Of a DNA stretch of 64,000 bases, positions 51,395-59,542 are shown one piece after another (position 1 is the first letter of the stretch; every line of letters starts with the position of its first letter). The notes beneath the pieces were generated by a model, which saw nothing but the letters and a program-made list of their open reading frames with translations, was not told the origin of the DNA and made no database searches. The translations under genes were made by a program, and so were the position numbers. This stretch comes from Betaproteobacteria bacterium. GTDB taxonomy: Bacteria; Pseudomonadota; Gammaproteobacteria; Burkholderiales; Burkholderiaceae_C. The stretch lies in contig JANYKR010000039.1 in assembly GCA_025358155.1 (NCBI GenBank), forward strand, positions 1 to 64,000, given 5' to 3'.

Positions 51395-52263
51395 ACCTGT
51401 CGCTTGCATTGCGGCTCAGCCGCATCTCCAACCTGCCCACGGTCTGGACCAACGTGGGGGTGGGTGCGCTGCTCGCCGGCGGCAGCGTGGCCGATCCGCG
51501 TTTGCCGCTGCTGATGCTGGCGCTGTCGCTGTTTTATACCGGCGGCATGTTTCTCAACGATGCCTTCGACCGCGAGTTCGATGCGCAGCACCGCCCGGAG
51601 CGGCCGATTCCGTCGGGCCAGGTGTCTGCGCGGCAGGTTTTCAGCTTCGGTTTTGGCATGCTGGCGCTGGGCATGGCGGTTGTCGTCGGGCTGGCTCGCG
51701 CTTCGGGCGGCCTGAGTGCATGGCAGGCGCCTGCGTCGGCCGCTGCGCTTGGCGCCGCGATCGTGTTCTACAACGCCCACCACAAGAACAACCCGCTGAG
51801 CCCGCTGGTGATGGGCTTGTGCCGGGTGCTGGTGGTGCTCACGGCCGCGTTCAGCATGGTGGCCGTTTTGCCGGGCGCGGTGGTGCTGGCCGCCGCCGCG
51901 CTGCTGTGCCACCTGATCGGCCTGACCTACATCGCCAAGCAGGAGCACCTGGACCGCATCGGCAGCCTGTGGCCGCTGGGTTTTTTGGCCTTGCCGCTGC
52001 TCTACGGGGTCTGGCTGGCCGGGTCTGCGCCGGTGGTCTGGTTGCCGCTGGCCTTGTACGCAACGGTGCTGGTCTTTGCCTTGAATCTGCTGCGGCGCCG
52101 CGCCCGCGGTGATGTGCCGCGCGCGGTCGTCACGCTGATTGCCGGCATGTCGGTGCTGGACGGCGTGATGCTCGCCGGGGCCGGTCAATTGCTGCCGTGT
52201 GTGCTGGCGATTGGCGCGTTTGCGCTCACCCTGGTGCTGCAACGGTGGGTGGCGGGCACATGA
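51391..52263 (+). CDS. eboC: EboC-like UbiA-family prenyltransferase
   Basis: Integral membrane prenyltransferase homologue of about 290 residues and eight or nine helices. Seen: SRISNLPTVWTNVGVGALL start, first Asp motif NDAFDREFDAQHRPERPIPSG (split over the loop after helix 2, NDxxDxxxD), NAHHKNNPLSPLVMGLCR, and YIAKQEHLDRIG where the second Asp motif lies. It may attach an isoprenoid to a metabolite or bind one. TTG 51391 overlaps the eboE stop (TTGA), consistent with the operon pattern. The ferredoxin gene starts in its stop codon. Confidence 0.87.
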   Translation: MNLSLALRLSRISNLPTVWTNVGVGALLAGGSVADPRLPLLMLALSLFYTGGMFLNDAFDREFDAQHRPERPIPSGQVSARQVFSFGFGMLALGMAVVVGLARASGGLSAWQAPASAAALGAAIVFYNAHHKNNPLSPLVMGLCRVLVVLTAAFSMVAVLPGAVVLAAAALLCHLIGLTYIAKQEHLDRIGSLWPLGFLALPLLYGVWLAGSAPVVWLPLALYATVLVFALNLLRRRARGDVPRAVVTLIAGMSVLDGVMLAGAGQLLPCVLAIGAFALTLVLQRWVAGT

Positions 52264-52604
52264 ACGGCGCGCCCTTCACCCAAAAAAGCCCCCGAGGCCT
52301 GATGCAAAACGATGCTGGATCGCCGTGCAATGGCCAAGCCGGTCGCCTCGCGCCGGTGATCGACCGCAACCGCTGCGAGGCCAAGGGCGGCTGCGTGCAG
52401 GTGTGCCCGTTCGGCGTGTTCGAGATCCGCCTGCTTGAGCCGTCGGACCGCACTGCGCTGTCGCTCAGGGGCCGGATCAAAGCCTGGGCGCATGGCAACC
52501 GCCAGGCTTACGTCGTTCGCCCGGATGAGTGCCACGCCTGCCGCTTGTGCGTCGAGGCTTGTCCGGAGGCGGCGATCCGCTTGATGCCCCGTCCGGCGGC
52601 TTGA
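52260..52604 (+). CDS. 2[4Fe-4S] ferredoxin of the ebo operon
   Basis: Small electron carrier of 114 residues. Seen: an N-terminal extension of about 30 residues, first cluster region CEAKGGCVQVCP (a CX5CX3CP pattern with one ligand spacing changed from the usual CX2CX2CX3C), an insert of about 40 residues, and a normal second cluster CHACRLCVEACP. The atypical first site resembles Alvin-type or NapF-like ferredoxins. It overlaps eboC by four bases (ATGA), so it is part of the ebo transcript; ferredoxin is not a named core ebo gene. It could reduce an unknown oxygenase or the P450 nearby. Confidence 0.85.
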   Translation: MNGAPFTQKSPRGLMQNDAGSPCNGQAGRLAPVIDRNRCEAKGGCVQVCPFGVFEIRLLEPSDRTALSLRGRIKAWAHGNRQAYVVRPDECHACRLCVEACPEAAIRLMPRPAA

Positions 52605-52705
52605 CCGGCTGAGCCGCACGTCGTTCAGGCTTGCTCCCTGCCGCTTGACCCTGGCGCCCGCCGCGCTGTCACGCCCAAAAACCGCTCGGGCTGTGGGTCA
52701 GGTGC

Positions 52706-53101
52706 TCAAGCCGCCAGCATCAGCAGCGCGATGCAGGTGGCGAGACCTGCGGTCCAGACCAGCGTGCGCAGGCTGCCCAGGTTCATCAGGTAGGTGGCGA
52801 CATACACCACCCGGATGCCGACAAACGCCAGCGCGAGCTGGTCCACCCGGGCCTGGTCGGCCTGCGCCATCTGCGCCAGCAACACCGCCGCCACAAACAG
52901 CGGCAAGGCCTCGAAGCCATTGAGCTGGGCCGCATGGGCGCGCTGTTGCCAACCGGTCAGTCGCGCCTCCCAATCGCGGGGTTGGCGGTTGTCGTAGCGG
53001 CCCGCCGACCCCGGGTTGCGCGCCGAGGCGGCCTTGGCCAAACCCACCGTCAGCACCGGCAGGGCACAGGCTGCCAGTACACACCACTTGGCGATGGTCA
53101 T
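52706..53101 (-). CDS. MAPEG-family membrane protein
   Basis: A 131-residue four-helix membrane protein. Seen: helix one about 2-24 (IAKWCVLAACALPVLTVGLAKAA), a loop with NRQPRDW, the MAPEG core RAHAAQLNGFEALPLFVAAVLLA at about 53-75, ALAFVGIRVVYVATYLMNL and a terminal helix. The ARA-Q-N-x-E-x-x-P motif is typical of the superfamily (microsomal glutathione transferase-like). Start ATG 53101 begins the first helix. It lies convergent to the ebo operon and divergent from the P450 gene. No specific role can be given. Confidence 0.85.
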   Translation of the reverse strand: MTIAKWCVLAACALPVLTVGLAKAASARNPGSAGRYDNRQPRDWEARLTGWQQRAHAAQLNGFEALPLFVAAVLLAQMAQADQARVDQLALAFVGIRVVYVATYLMNLGSLRTLVWTAGLATCIALLMLAA

Positions 53102-53346
53102 CGCTGTCCGATCAAAGGATTGAAAGGGCCGATTGTGGCGGGCGGCCGGGCCTGTTGTCACGGGCCGGCGGCCGCGATGTCAGCGCGGCCAACCCGCCGC
53201 AGTGGCCTTGTCCCGGTCGGGACAAGTGGGCCGGCAGCCATCCCCTATGGTTCAAAATCGCAGCGCCGGGCAGGTCTGTCCCGCCTTGCCTGGTGTCATC
53301 GTCACAGCCGCCCGTCATTCCCCCACACCCTGCGGCCCCCCGCCCG

Positions 53347-54666
53347 ATGAACGCTACGCCCTACCACAGCATCCCCCTGGTCAAAGGCCTGCCCCTGGTC
53401 GGCAACCTGCCCAAGTTCCTGCGTGACCCGCTGGGCAATGCCCAGTCGTTGGCGGTGCACGGCAACGTGGTGCGCTCGCGCACCTTCTTCGAGACCGTCA
53501 CCCTGCTCGGCCCCGACGCCAACCAGTTTGTGCTGCACGACCGTGAGGGCAACTTCACCAGCCGGGGCGGCTGGGCCTACTGGATCGACGCGGTGTTTCC
53601 GGGCGCGATCATGGCGATGGACGACCCCCAGCACAAGCACCACCGCCGCATCATGCAGGGCGCCTTCAAGCGCTCAGCGATGGAGCGCTACGTGCAAGAC
53701 ATGGGGCCGGTGATTGCCGATGTGCTGGCCACCTGGCCGACCGGGGCCGGGCACACGCTCAAGGTGTTCCCGCAGATCAAGGCGTTGACTCTCAACATCG
53801 CCGCCCGGGTCTTCATGGGCATGGCGCTGGGCGCCGAGGCCGACCGCATGAACCAGGCCTTCATCGACACGGTGGCGGCCTCGCTGGCGCTGGTGCGCCG
53901 GCCGCTGCCGCCGCTGGCGATGTGGCGCGGCGTGCGGGCGCGGCGCTGGCTGGTGCAGCTGATGCGGTCCAGACTGGCCGAGAAGCGCGCCACCGAGTCG
54001 CCTGACTTGTTCAGCCAGTTGTGCCATGCCCGCAGTGAAGACGGCGAGCGCTTCAGTGACCACGAGGTGGTCAACCACATGATCTTCCTGATGATGGCGG
54101 CGCATGACACCACCACCTCGACCCTGACCACGATGGTCTATTGCCTGGCCCGCCAGCCCGAGTGGCAAGACCGGCTGCGCCAGGACGCGCTGGCCCTGCC
54201 CGAGGCGCAGCTGCGCTATGCCGACCTGGCCGGCTGCGAGCGCACCGAGTGGGTGATGAAGGAGGCGCTGCGGCTTTATCCGCCGCTGACCTCGATCCCG
54301 CGCAAGGCGGCCAGGGACTGCGAGTTTGGCGGCTTCCAGATCCCCAAGGGCACGCCAGTGGGCATCTCGCCGATCCACACCCACCATCTGCCGTCGCTCT
54401 GGACCCGGCCGACCGAGTTCGACCCCGAGCGCTTCTCACCCGGCCGTGCCGAGCACCGCCGCCATGCCTACGGCTACCTGCCGTTTGGCGGCGGCGCGCA
54501 CCTGTGCATCGGCCAGCACTTTGCCGACATGGAGGTCAAGAGCGTGCTGCACCAGCTGCTGCGGCGCTACCGCTTTGGCGTGCCTGAGGGCTACCGCATG
54601 CCCTACCAACTGGTGCCGATTGCCAAGCCCCGGGACGGGCTGCCGATCAGCCTGCAGGCGCTTTGA
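53347..54666 (+). CDS. Cytochrome P450 monooxygenase
   Basis: Soluble bacterial-type P450 of 439 residues. Seen: I-helix AAHDTTTST carrying the oxygen-binding Asp-Thr, the ExxR pair in KEALRLYPP, and the heme loop FGGGAHLCIG with axial Cys387. HKHHRRIMQGAF corresponds to the C-helix. These are complete, so the enzyme should be functional; the substrate is unknown. The start at 53347 gives MNATPYHSIPLVKGLPLVGNLP, typical of family members lacking a membrane anchor. Redox partners may be the flavoprotein at 15010 and the ferredoxin at 52260, inferred from presence only. Confidence 0.92.
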   Translation: MNATPYHSIPLVKGLPLVGNLPKFLRDPLGNAQSLAVHGNVVRSRTFFETVTLLGPDANQFVLHDREGNFTSRGGWAYWIDAVFPGAIMAMDDPQHKHHRRIMQGAFKRSAMERYVQDMGPVIADVLATWPTGAGHTLKVFPQIKALTLNIAARVFMGMALGAEADRMNQAFIDTVAASLALVRRPLPPLAMWRGVRARRWLVQLMRSRLAEKRATESPDLFSQLCHARSEDGERFSDHEVVNHMIFLMMAAHDTTTSTLTTMVYCLARQPEWQDRLRQDALALPEAQLRYADLAGCERTEWVMKEALRLYPPLTSIPRKAARDCEFGGFQIPKGTPVGISPIHTHHLPSLWTRPTEFDPERFSPGRAEHRRHAYGYLPFGGGAHLCIGQHFADMEVKSVLHQLLRRYRFGVPEGYRMPYQLVPIAKPRDGLPISLQAL

Positions 54667-54774
54667 GGCACAGCACAGTGGCCAGCCTTGCCACCTGATT
54701 CAACCCGACCCACCGCGATCCCCGCCGAACCACCGACCCACCGACCCGCTGACCCACCGACCCGGAGACACCCC

Positions 54775-55566
54775 ATGCCCCAGACCGCAACCCGACCCGC
54801 CCTTGCAACCGTGTCCGACGCCGAACGCCAGGTGCGTGAAGACCTGGCCGCCGCCTACCGACTGGTCGCGCTGTGCGGCATGGACGACAGCATCTACACC
54901 CACATCTCGGCGCGGGTGCCCGGCACCGAGGACCATTTCCTGATCAACCCTTACGGCTGGTTGTTCCGCGAGATCACCGCCTCGTCCCTGGTCAAGATCG
55001 ACCTGCAGGGCCGCATCATCGACGGCTCGACCGAGGACGTGAACCCGGCTGGCTTCACCATCCACAGCGCCGTGCATGCGGCGCGCCACGACGCGGCCTG
55101 CGTGCTGCACACCCACACGGTGGCCGGGGTGGCGGTGTCGTCGCTGGCCTGCGGGCTGCAACCCATCAACCAGTGGTCGCTGCAGTTTTACGGCCGTGTG
55201 GCCTACCACGACTACGAAGGCATTGCGCTCGACCATGCCGAGCGTGAACGCCTGGTGGCGGACCTCGGCCCGAGCAAGAAGGTGCTGATCCTGCGCAACC
55301 ACGGCCTGTTGACGCTGGGCCGCAACGTAGCCGAAGCCTTCATCCTGATGCTCAACCTCGACCGCGCCTGCCGGGTGCAGATGGCCATCCAGGCCAGCGG
55401 CATGCCACCCCAGCAACTGTCGCCCGAAGTCTGCGAGCACACCGCCAAGCAGTACGAGGGCGGCGCCAGCAAGGGATTGGCCGGCAAACCCGACCCGAAC
55501 ATCCGCGAATGGCGCGCGCTGTTGCGCCGGCTCGACCCCCCTACCGTAACGTCGTACCGGGCTTGA
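54775..55566 (+). CDS. Class II aldolase/adducin family protein
   Basis: A 263-residue protein of the AraD/FucA fold, zinc-dependent. Seen: AAYRLVALCGMDDSIYTHISARVPG, FLINPYGWLF, zinc-binding HTHTVAG (the His-x-His pair at about 116-118), LRNHGLLTLG with a third His and the Glu-rich helix. Many members with this motif set act as decarboxylases or epimerases, or have unknown roles. A GGAGACACCCC sequence precedes ATG 54775. It follows the P450 gene by about 108 bases on the same strand, so shared transcription is possible. Confidence 0.88.
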   Translation: MPQTATRPALATVSDAERQVREDLAAAYRLVALCGMDDSIYTHISARVPGTEDHFLINPYGWLFREITASSLVKIDLQGRIIDGSTEDVNPAGFTIHSAVHAARHDAACVLHTHTVAGVAVSSLACGLQPINQWSLQFYGRVAYHDYEGIALDHAERERLVADLGPSKKVLILRNHGLLTLGRNVAEAFILMLNLDRACRVQMAIQASGMPPQQLSPEVCEHTAKQYEGGASKGLAGKPDPNIREWRALLRRLDPPTVTSYRA

Positions 55567-55652
55567 ACCGGCGCAGTGTGCCTGGAAGGGGACGCTGGCT
55601 TGAGAAGGTCAGAGGGCGACAGCTGCCGGATGCCTGGCTATCGGTAGCGCCC

Positions 55653-56435
55653 TCAGCGAACAGGGTTTGGCGGACGCAGCACCGCCAGCCGCCGGGCGAT
55701 TTCGGCCTTGAGCCAGATCGCATCGTGCCCGGGCACCACCAGCTGCAGGCCCTGGGCAAGCATGTCGCGGGCCATCTCGGCGCTGCCGCACCAGATGCCG
55801 GTGACTTTGCCGGCCGCCTGCGCTGCGGCTTGAATGCGCCGCATCGCGGCTGCCAGCACCGGGTGGTCGTGCGCTGCGCCTGGGCCCAGGCCGAGCGCGA
55901 TGCCCAGGTCACTCGGGCCGATGAACAGGCCGTCGAGCTGCGTCACGGCGGCGATGGCTTCTACCGCCTCCAGCCCCGCCTGGGTTTCGATCATCGCCAG
56001 GGCCAGCAGCTGCGTGTTGGCGTGTTGCGGGTAGTCGGCTCCGCCCACCAGCAGGCCGCGCGCGGGGCCAAATGAGCGGTCGCCTTGCATGCCGTCTACG
56101 GGATAGCGACAAGCGCGCCCGAAGGCCAGCGCTTCGGCGGCAGAGTTGATGAGTGGGCAGATGATGCCGTAGGCGCCGGCGTCCAGCGCACGGTTGATCT
56201 CGGCCAGGTTGTTCTGGCTGACGCGCACCAGCGGCACAGCGGTGGTGTGCGTCAGCGCCTGCAGCATGGCCACCATCTGGGCATGGCCGGCCATGCCGTG
56301 CTGGCAGTCGATGACCACGGCGTCAAAGCCGCTGCTGCCCACCAGTTCGGCGGCATAGGCCGAATCGATGCTCAGCCAGCCGGACACGGCAGGCTGGCCT
56401 GAACGAAACAGATCAAACAGGCGATTGGTCTTCAT
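55653..56435 (-). CDS. HpcH/HpaI-family aldolase
   Basis: Metal-dependent class II pyruvate aldolase of 260 residues, cleaving 4-hydroxy-2-oxo acids to pyruvate and an aldehyde. Seen: WLSIDSAYAAELVGSSGFDAVVIDCQHG (His at the metal site region, split), VPLVRVSQNN, AGAYGIICPLINSAAEA, the Arg-rich RSFGPARG, MIETQAGLEAVEAIA with metal-binding Glu, and LFIGPSDLGIALG with Asp. These match the 2-keto-3-deoxy-sugar-acid aldolase group (YfaU, GarL, HpaI). It is the last gene of an operon with sugar-type ABC importer genes, which suggests cleavage of an imported sugar acid derivative. Exact substrate is not determinable. Confidence 0.9.
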   Translation of the reverse strand: MKTNRLFDLFRSGQPAVSGWLSIDSAYAAELVGSSGFDAVVIDCQHGMAGHAQMVAMLQALTHTTAVPLVRVSQNNLAEINRALDAGAYGIICPLINSAAEALAFGRACRYPVDGMQGDRSFGPARGLLVGGADYPQHANTQLLALAMIETQAGLEAVEAIAAVTQLDGLFIGPSDLGIALGLGPGAAHDHPVLAAAMRRIQAAAQAAGKVTGIWCGSAEMARDMLAQGLQLVVPGHDAIWLKAEIARRLAVLRPPNPVR

Positions 56436-56535
56436 GCGCAGGGCTCCTTCAGGTCAGCCAGAACGGGGTGCAGCAACGCGGCCGGGCTGCGGCCGTTGAG
56501 CAGGGTGTTCGGCAGGGCGGTCGGTGGCGCCGTGC

Positions 56536-57663
56536 TCACACCGTCATGGCCGGGGGCAGCAGGCTCTTGCGTGCCAGGTGGCCGCCGGCATCCAGGGTCA
56601 GGTCGGCTTGGGCGGCGGCTGCGTACACCTCGGCTTCAAAGGTCGGCGTTTTGCGCGCATCACCGGCCACCACCAGCAAGGCATGGGCGTCCTGGCTGCC
56701 ATGGTTGATGAACTGGCGCCAGCAGCCGGGCGGCATTGACAGCGTGTCCCAGGGGCCCAGGTTGGTTTGCAGGGCCTGGCTGCCCCGGTTGAAGGCCACC
56801 GCCAGCGGGCCGTCGGCATGCACCAGCACGGCGGCCTGGTCAAGCTGGAAGGCGGCGCTGCGCTGCCCTGCCGGAACCCTCAGCCATTCGACCGAAAACC
56901 CCTGCGGGTCGGTCACGGCGGGACGGTGGTCGCGGTGCTGGCTGATGCCCCAGCCGATCACCGGGGCCACTTGCCAGGCCTGGCCCGGCAAGGCGGTGTC
57001 GAGCGTGGCGGCGCGAAAGTCGCGCTGCGCCGGGCGCACGCAGCGTTGCATCAATTCGGTGGCTGACCAATGCCGCAAGGCGGCCACTTCGTCAGCCGGC
57101 ATCAGGGGCAGAAGCTGGTCTTCGGCCGGCACCGGGCTGCCGGCGGCAACCTCGATCAACTGGTTGTTGCGCCCCAGGTACAGCCCTGTGCCACGGGCAC
57201 GTTGCATCACGTCGGGGCTCCAGATGATGCCGCCGGTGTCGTCGCCACCCAGCACCGTCATCAAGAAACCATGGCGGTTGCCGGCGTTGGAAAAGCCCCG
57301 GAACATCCAGGTCGGCATGCAGATCACGTCGCCCTCTTCGAGCCGGGCCTCGCCCTCGTCGCCCTGAGCGCCCCAGCGCAGCGTGAAGCTGCCTTCACAG
57401 GCAATGAAGACCTCGGCCGTGAAGTGCAGGTGCAGGCTGTTGGTGATGCCCGGTGCCATGCCAGCCGCACCGATGTTGAAGCCGTGCGGCTCGCGCAGGT
57501 TGATCACCTGGGAGGCGTTCTGGGTGACGCCGGGGCCGACGATGGCGTAGTTCTCCTTGGGCGTGCTGCCGGGCAGCCGCACGTCGATGAAGGCGTCGTC
57601 GCACGACACGTATTGGGCGCGACGGATGTGGCGGCGAGTAAGGTCTTCAGGTGTCAGGATCAT
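56536..57663 (-). CDS. Two-cupin-domain protein
   Basis: A 375-residue bicupin of unknown substrate. Seen: first cupin with GITNSLHLHFTAEVFIACEGSFTLRWG (metal His pair and Glu region, split) and EEGDVICMPTWMFRGFSN; second cupin with FSVEWLRVPAGQRSAAFQLD, then VLVHADGPLAV and DTLSMPPGCWRQFINHG. The second domain lacks the clear His pair, so only the first is likely metal-bound. ATG 57663 begins with MILTPEDLTRRHIRRAQYVS. It lies between the permease and the aldolase genes in the catabolic operon, hinting at a sugar-acid isomerase or oxygenase-like role. Confidence 0.8.
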   Translation of the reverse strand: MILTPEDLTRRHIRRAQYVSCDDAFIDVRLPGSTPKENYAIVGPGVTQNASQVINLREPHGFNIGAAGMAPGITNSLHLHFTAEVFIACEGSFTLRWGAQGDEGEARLEEGDVICMPTWMFRGFSNAGNRHGFLMTVLGGDDTGGIIWSPDVMQRARGTGLYLGRNNQLIEVAAGSPVPAEDQLLPLMPADEVAALRHWSATELMQRCVRPAQRDFRAATLDTALPGQAWQVAPVIGWGISQHRDHRPAVTDPQGFSVEWLRVPAGQRSAAFQLDQAAVLVHADGPLAVAFNRGSQALQTNLGPWDTLSMPPGCWRQFINHGSQDAHALLVVAGDARKTPTFEAEVYAAAAQADLTLDAGGHLARKSLLPPAMTV

Positions 57664-57681
57664 GATGGTGGCGGGCAGGAG

Positions 57682-58509
57682 TTAGCCTTTGACGGCGCCT
57701 TGGGTCAGGCCCGAGACGATTTGTCTTTGAAACAGCGCCACCAAGATGATGAGCGGCAGGGTGATGCTCACTGCGCCGGCCACGCCTTGCATCAGCAAGG
57801 CATCGCTCTCGGCGGTGATGGCGCTGGCTATGGCCGCCGGCATGGTCATCTTATCGGCATTGGTGAGCGCCGAGCTGAGCATGAAGTCGTTGTAGGCCAG
57901 CAGAAAACTGAACAACCCGGTGGTGACCACACCCGGCCACATGACCGGAATGATGACGCGCCTGAAGGCCTGCAAACGGGTGCAGCCGTCCACCATGGCG
58001 GCTTCGTCCAGCTCTTGCGGGATGTTGACGAAAAAGCTGCGCAGCATCCAGATCGTGAAGGGCTGGTTGATGGCCACCAGCACGAAGATCAGGCTGAGCG
58101 TGGTGTTGCGCATGCCGATGGCGTCGAACAGCGCATGGAAGCTGGGCAGCAGCGTGGCATGCGGCAACGCGCGAAACACCAGCGCGACGATCAGCAACCA
58201 GAAGCCCAGGCTGCCTCGGTAGCGCGACAAGCCATAGCCGGCCAGACAACCCACGGTGAGCGAGATGCCCACCGTGCCCAGCGTGACCACCACCGTGTTG
58301 CCGAAGTTGCGGTAGAACTCACGGTCTATCCACAGGCCCCGGTAGTTCTCCAGCGTCAGCGGTGCCAGCCATTTGAGCGGTGCCGAAAACGCATCGACAT
58401 ACGTGCGCAGCGAGATCACCACCGTCCACAGCACGGGCAGGGCGGCCAGCAGCAGCCACACCGTCAGGCCGGTGTAGAGCAGCGTTTGGCCCAGCTTGCT
58501 TTGCTTCAT
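57682..58509 (-). CDS. Carbohydrate-type ABC transporter permease (second, MalG-like)
   Basis: Inner-membrane channel subunit of the CUT1 class, 275 residues with six helices. Seen: LLLAALPVLWTVVISLRTYV start, LVAINQPFTIWMLRSFFVNIPQELDEAAMVDG containing the EAA loop for the ATPase (split), FRRVIIPVMWPGVVTTGLFSFLLAYNDFM. The EAA loop and the MalG-like C-terminus are standard. ATG 58509 lies one base after the first permease stop with an AAAGG site upstream; an ATG at 58533 would overlap it. Pairs with the permease at 58511. Confidence 0.9.
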   Translation of the reverse strand: MKQSKLGQTLLYTGLTVWLLLAALPVLWTVVISLRTYVDAFSAPLKWLAPLTLENYRGLWIDREFYRNFGNTVVVTLGTVGISLTVGCLAGYGLSRYRGSLGFWLLIVALVFRALPHATLLPSFHALFDAIGMRNTTLSLIFVLVAINQPFTIWMLRSFFVNIPQELDEAAMVDGCTRLQAFRRVIIPVMWPGVVTTGLFSFLLAYNDFMLSSALTNADKMTMPAAIASAITAESDALLMQGVAGAVSITLPLIILVALFQRQIVSGLTQGAVKG

Positions 58510-58510
58510 G

Positions 58511-59542
58511 TCAATGCCTTTGGCGCTGTTCACGCCAGGTCTTGCGCAACAGCGGGATCAGCAAGATGGCGATACCGATGATGGTCAGCACCGACGCGGC
58601 GCTGGCCTTGTACGGGTTGTCTTCTTGCAGCAGCACGTGGTAGGTGAGGTATTGCACGCTGGTGGTGAAGGCGCCTTGCGTGAGCACCATCACGGGCTCG
58701 AACACCCGGTAGGCGTCCATCAAATGCATCATCAGCACAAACACCAGCAGCGGCATCAAATGCGGCAGCGTGACGTAACGCAGCCTTTGCCAACGGGTGG
58801 CGCCGTCGATGGTGGCGGCTTCGAGTGCGTCTTGCGGCACGCCTTGCAGCCCGGCATAGAACACGATGAAGGCAAACGGCAGCACATGCCAGATCCCGTA
58901 CAGCACCACCAGCATCTGCGCCGACCAGGCCTGCGCCATCCAGAACACTTGCACGCCCAGGCCGCCCAGCAAATGCGGCACCAGGCCGTTGTCACGGAAC
59001 AGCCATTTGATGGCCAGCGCCCCGACCACCGGCGTGATGATGAATGGCAGCAGCGACGCGGCGATGAAAACCGCCTTCAAGCGCTGGGTGACGCGGTTCA
59101 TGGCCAGCGCCAGCACCAGACCGCCGCCCAGCACGAAGGGCGTGGTGGCCGCCACGTAGAGCAGCGTGAAGCGCAGGGCCGAGAGGAACTCGGTGGGCTC
59201 TGCCGGCTTGGCAGACACAGGGGGCATGGCAGGGGTGGTCGGCGCTGCCGCCGCTTCAGGTGATGCGGTGGGTGCAGCCTCCAGGCCCAGCACCTTGCGG
59301 TAGTAGTCCAGCCCCACCCATTCGCAGGTCCGCACCGCCTGGCCGCTGGCGTCAACACGGGCACGCTGGGTGGTGACCGCGTGCGCGCCAAAAGGCCCCG
59401 TCTGCTGCAGCGTGACAAGTTCCATCTCAAGCGCGCAATTGCGCACCGACAGCACCACCGTCATCAGCATCGGCAAGGCCAGCAAAACCAGCATCAACAC
59501 CACCGATGGGCCGACAAAGCCGGCAAAGCTGCGCAGCTTCAT
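58511..59542 (-). CDS. Carbohydrate-type ABC transporter permease (first, MalF-like)
   Basis: First channel subunit of the same importer, 343 residues. Seen: first helix VVLMLVLLALPMLMTVVLSV, then an extracytoplasmic insert of about 70 residues that is Pro/Ala-rich (about 40-115, containing ASPEAAAAPTTPAMPP), then five helices with the EAA loop PQDALEAATIDGATRWQRL and TLPHLMPLLVFVLMM. The insert makes it longer than usual UgpA/MalF-short forms. The ATG at 59542 overlaps the binding-protein stop by four bases. Confidence 0.9.
   Translation of the reverse strand: MKLRSFAGFVGPSVVLMLVLLALPMLMTVVLSVRNCALEMELVTLQQTGPFGAHAVTTQRARVDASGQAVRTCEWVGLDYYRKVLGLEAAPTASPEAAAAPTTPAMPPVSAKPAEPTEFLSALRFTLLYVAATTPFVLGGGLVLALAMNRVTQRLKAVFIAASLLPFIITPVVGALAIKWLFRDNGLVPHLLGGLGVQVFWMAQAWSAQMLVVLYGIWHVLPFAFIVFYAGLQGVPQDALEAATIDGATRWQRLRYVTLPHLMPLLVFVLMMHLMDAYRVFEPVMVLTQGAFTTSVQYLTYHVLLQEDNPYKASAASVLTIIGIAILLIPLLRKTWREQRQRH

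Noticed and set aside
54729..54764. CCACCGACC-like short tandem repeat ahead of the class II aldolase gene
   Set aside because: Few imperfect copies in a non-coding leader of simple composition; no evidence of function.
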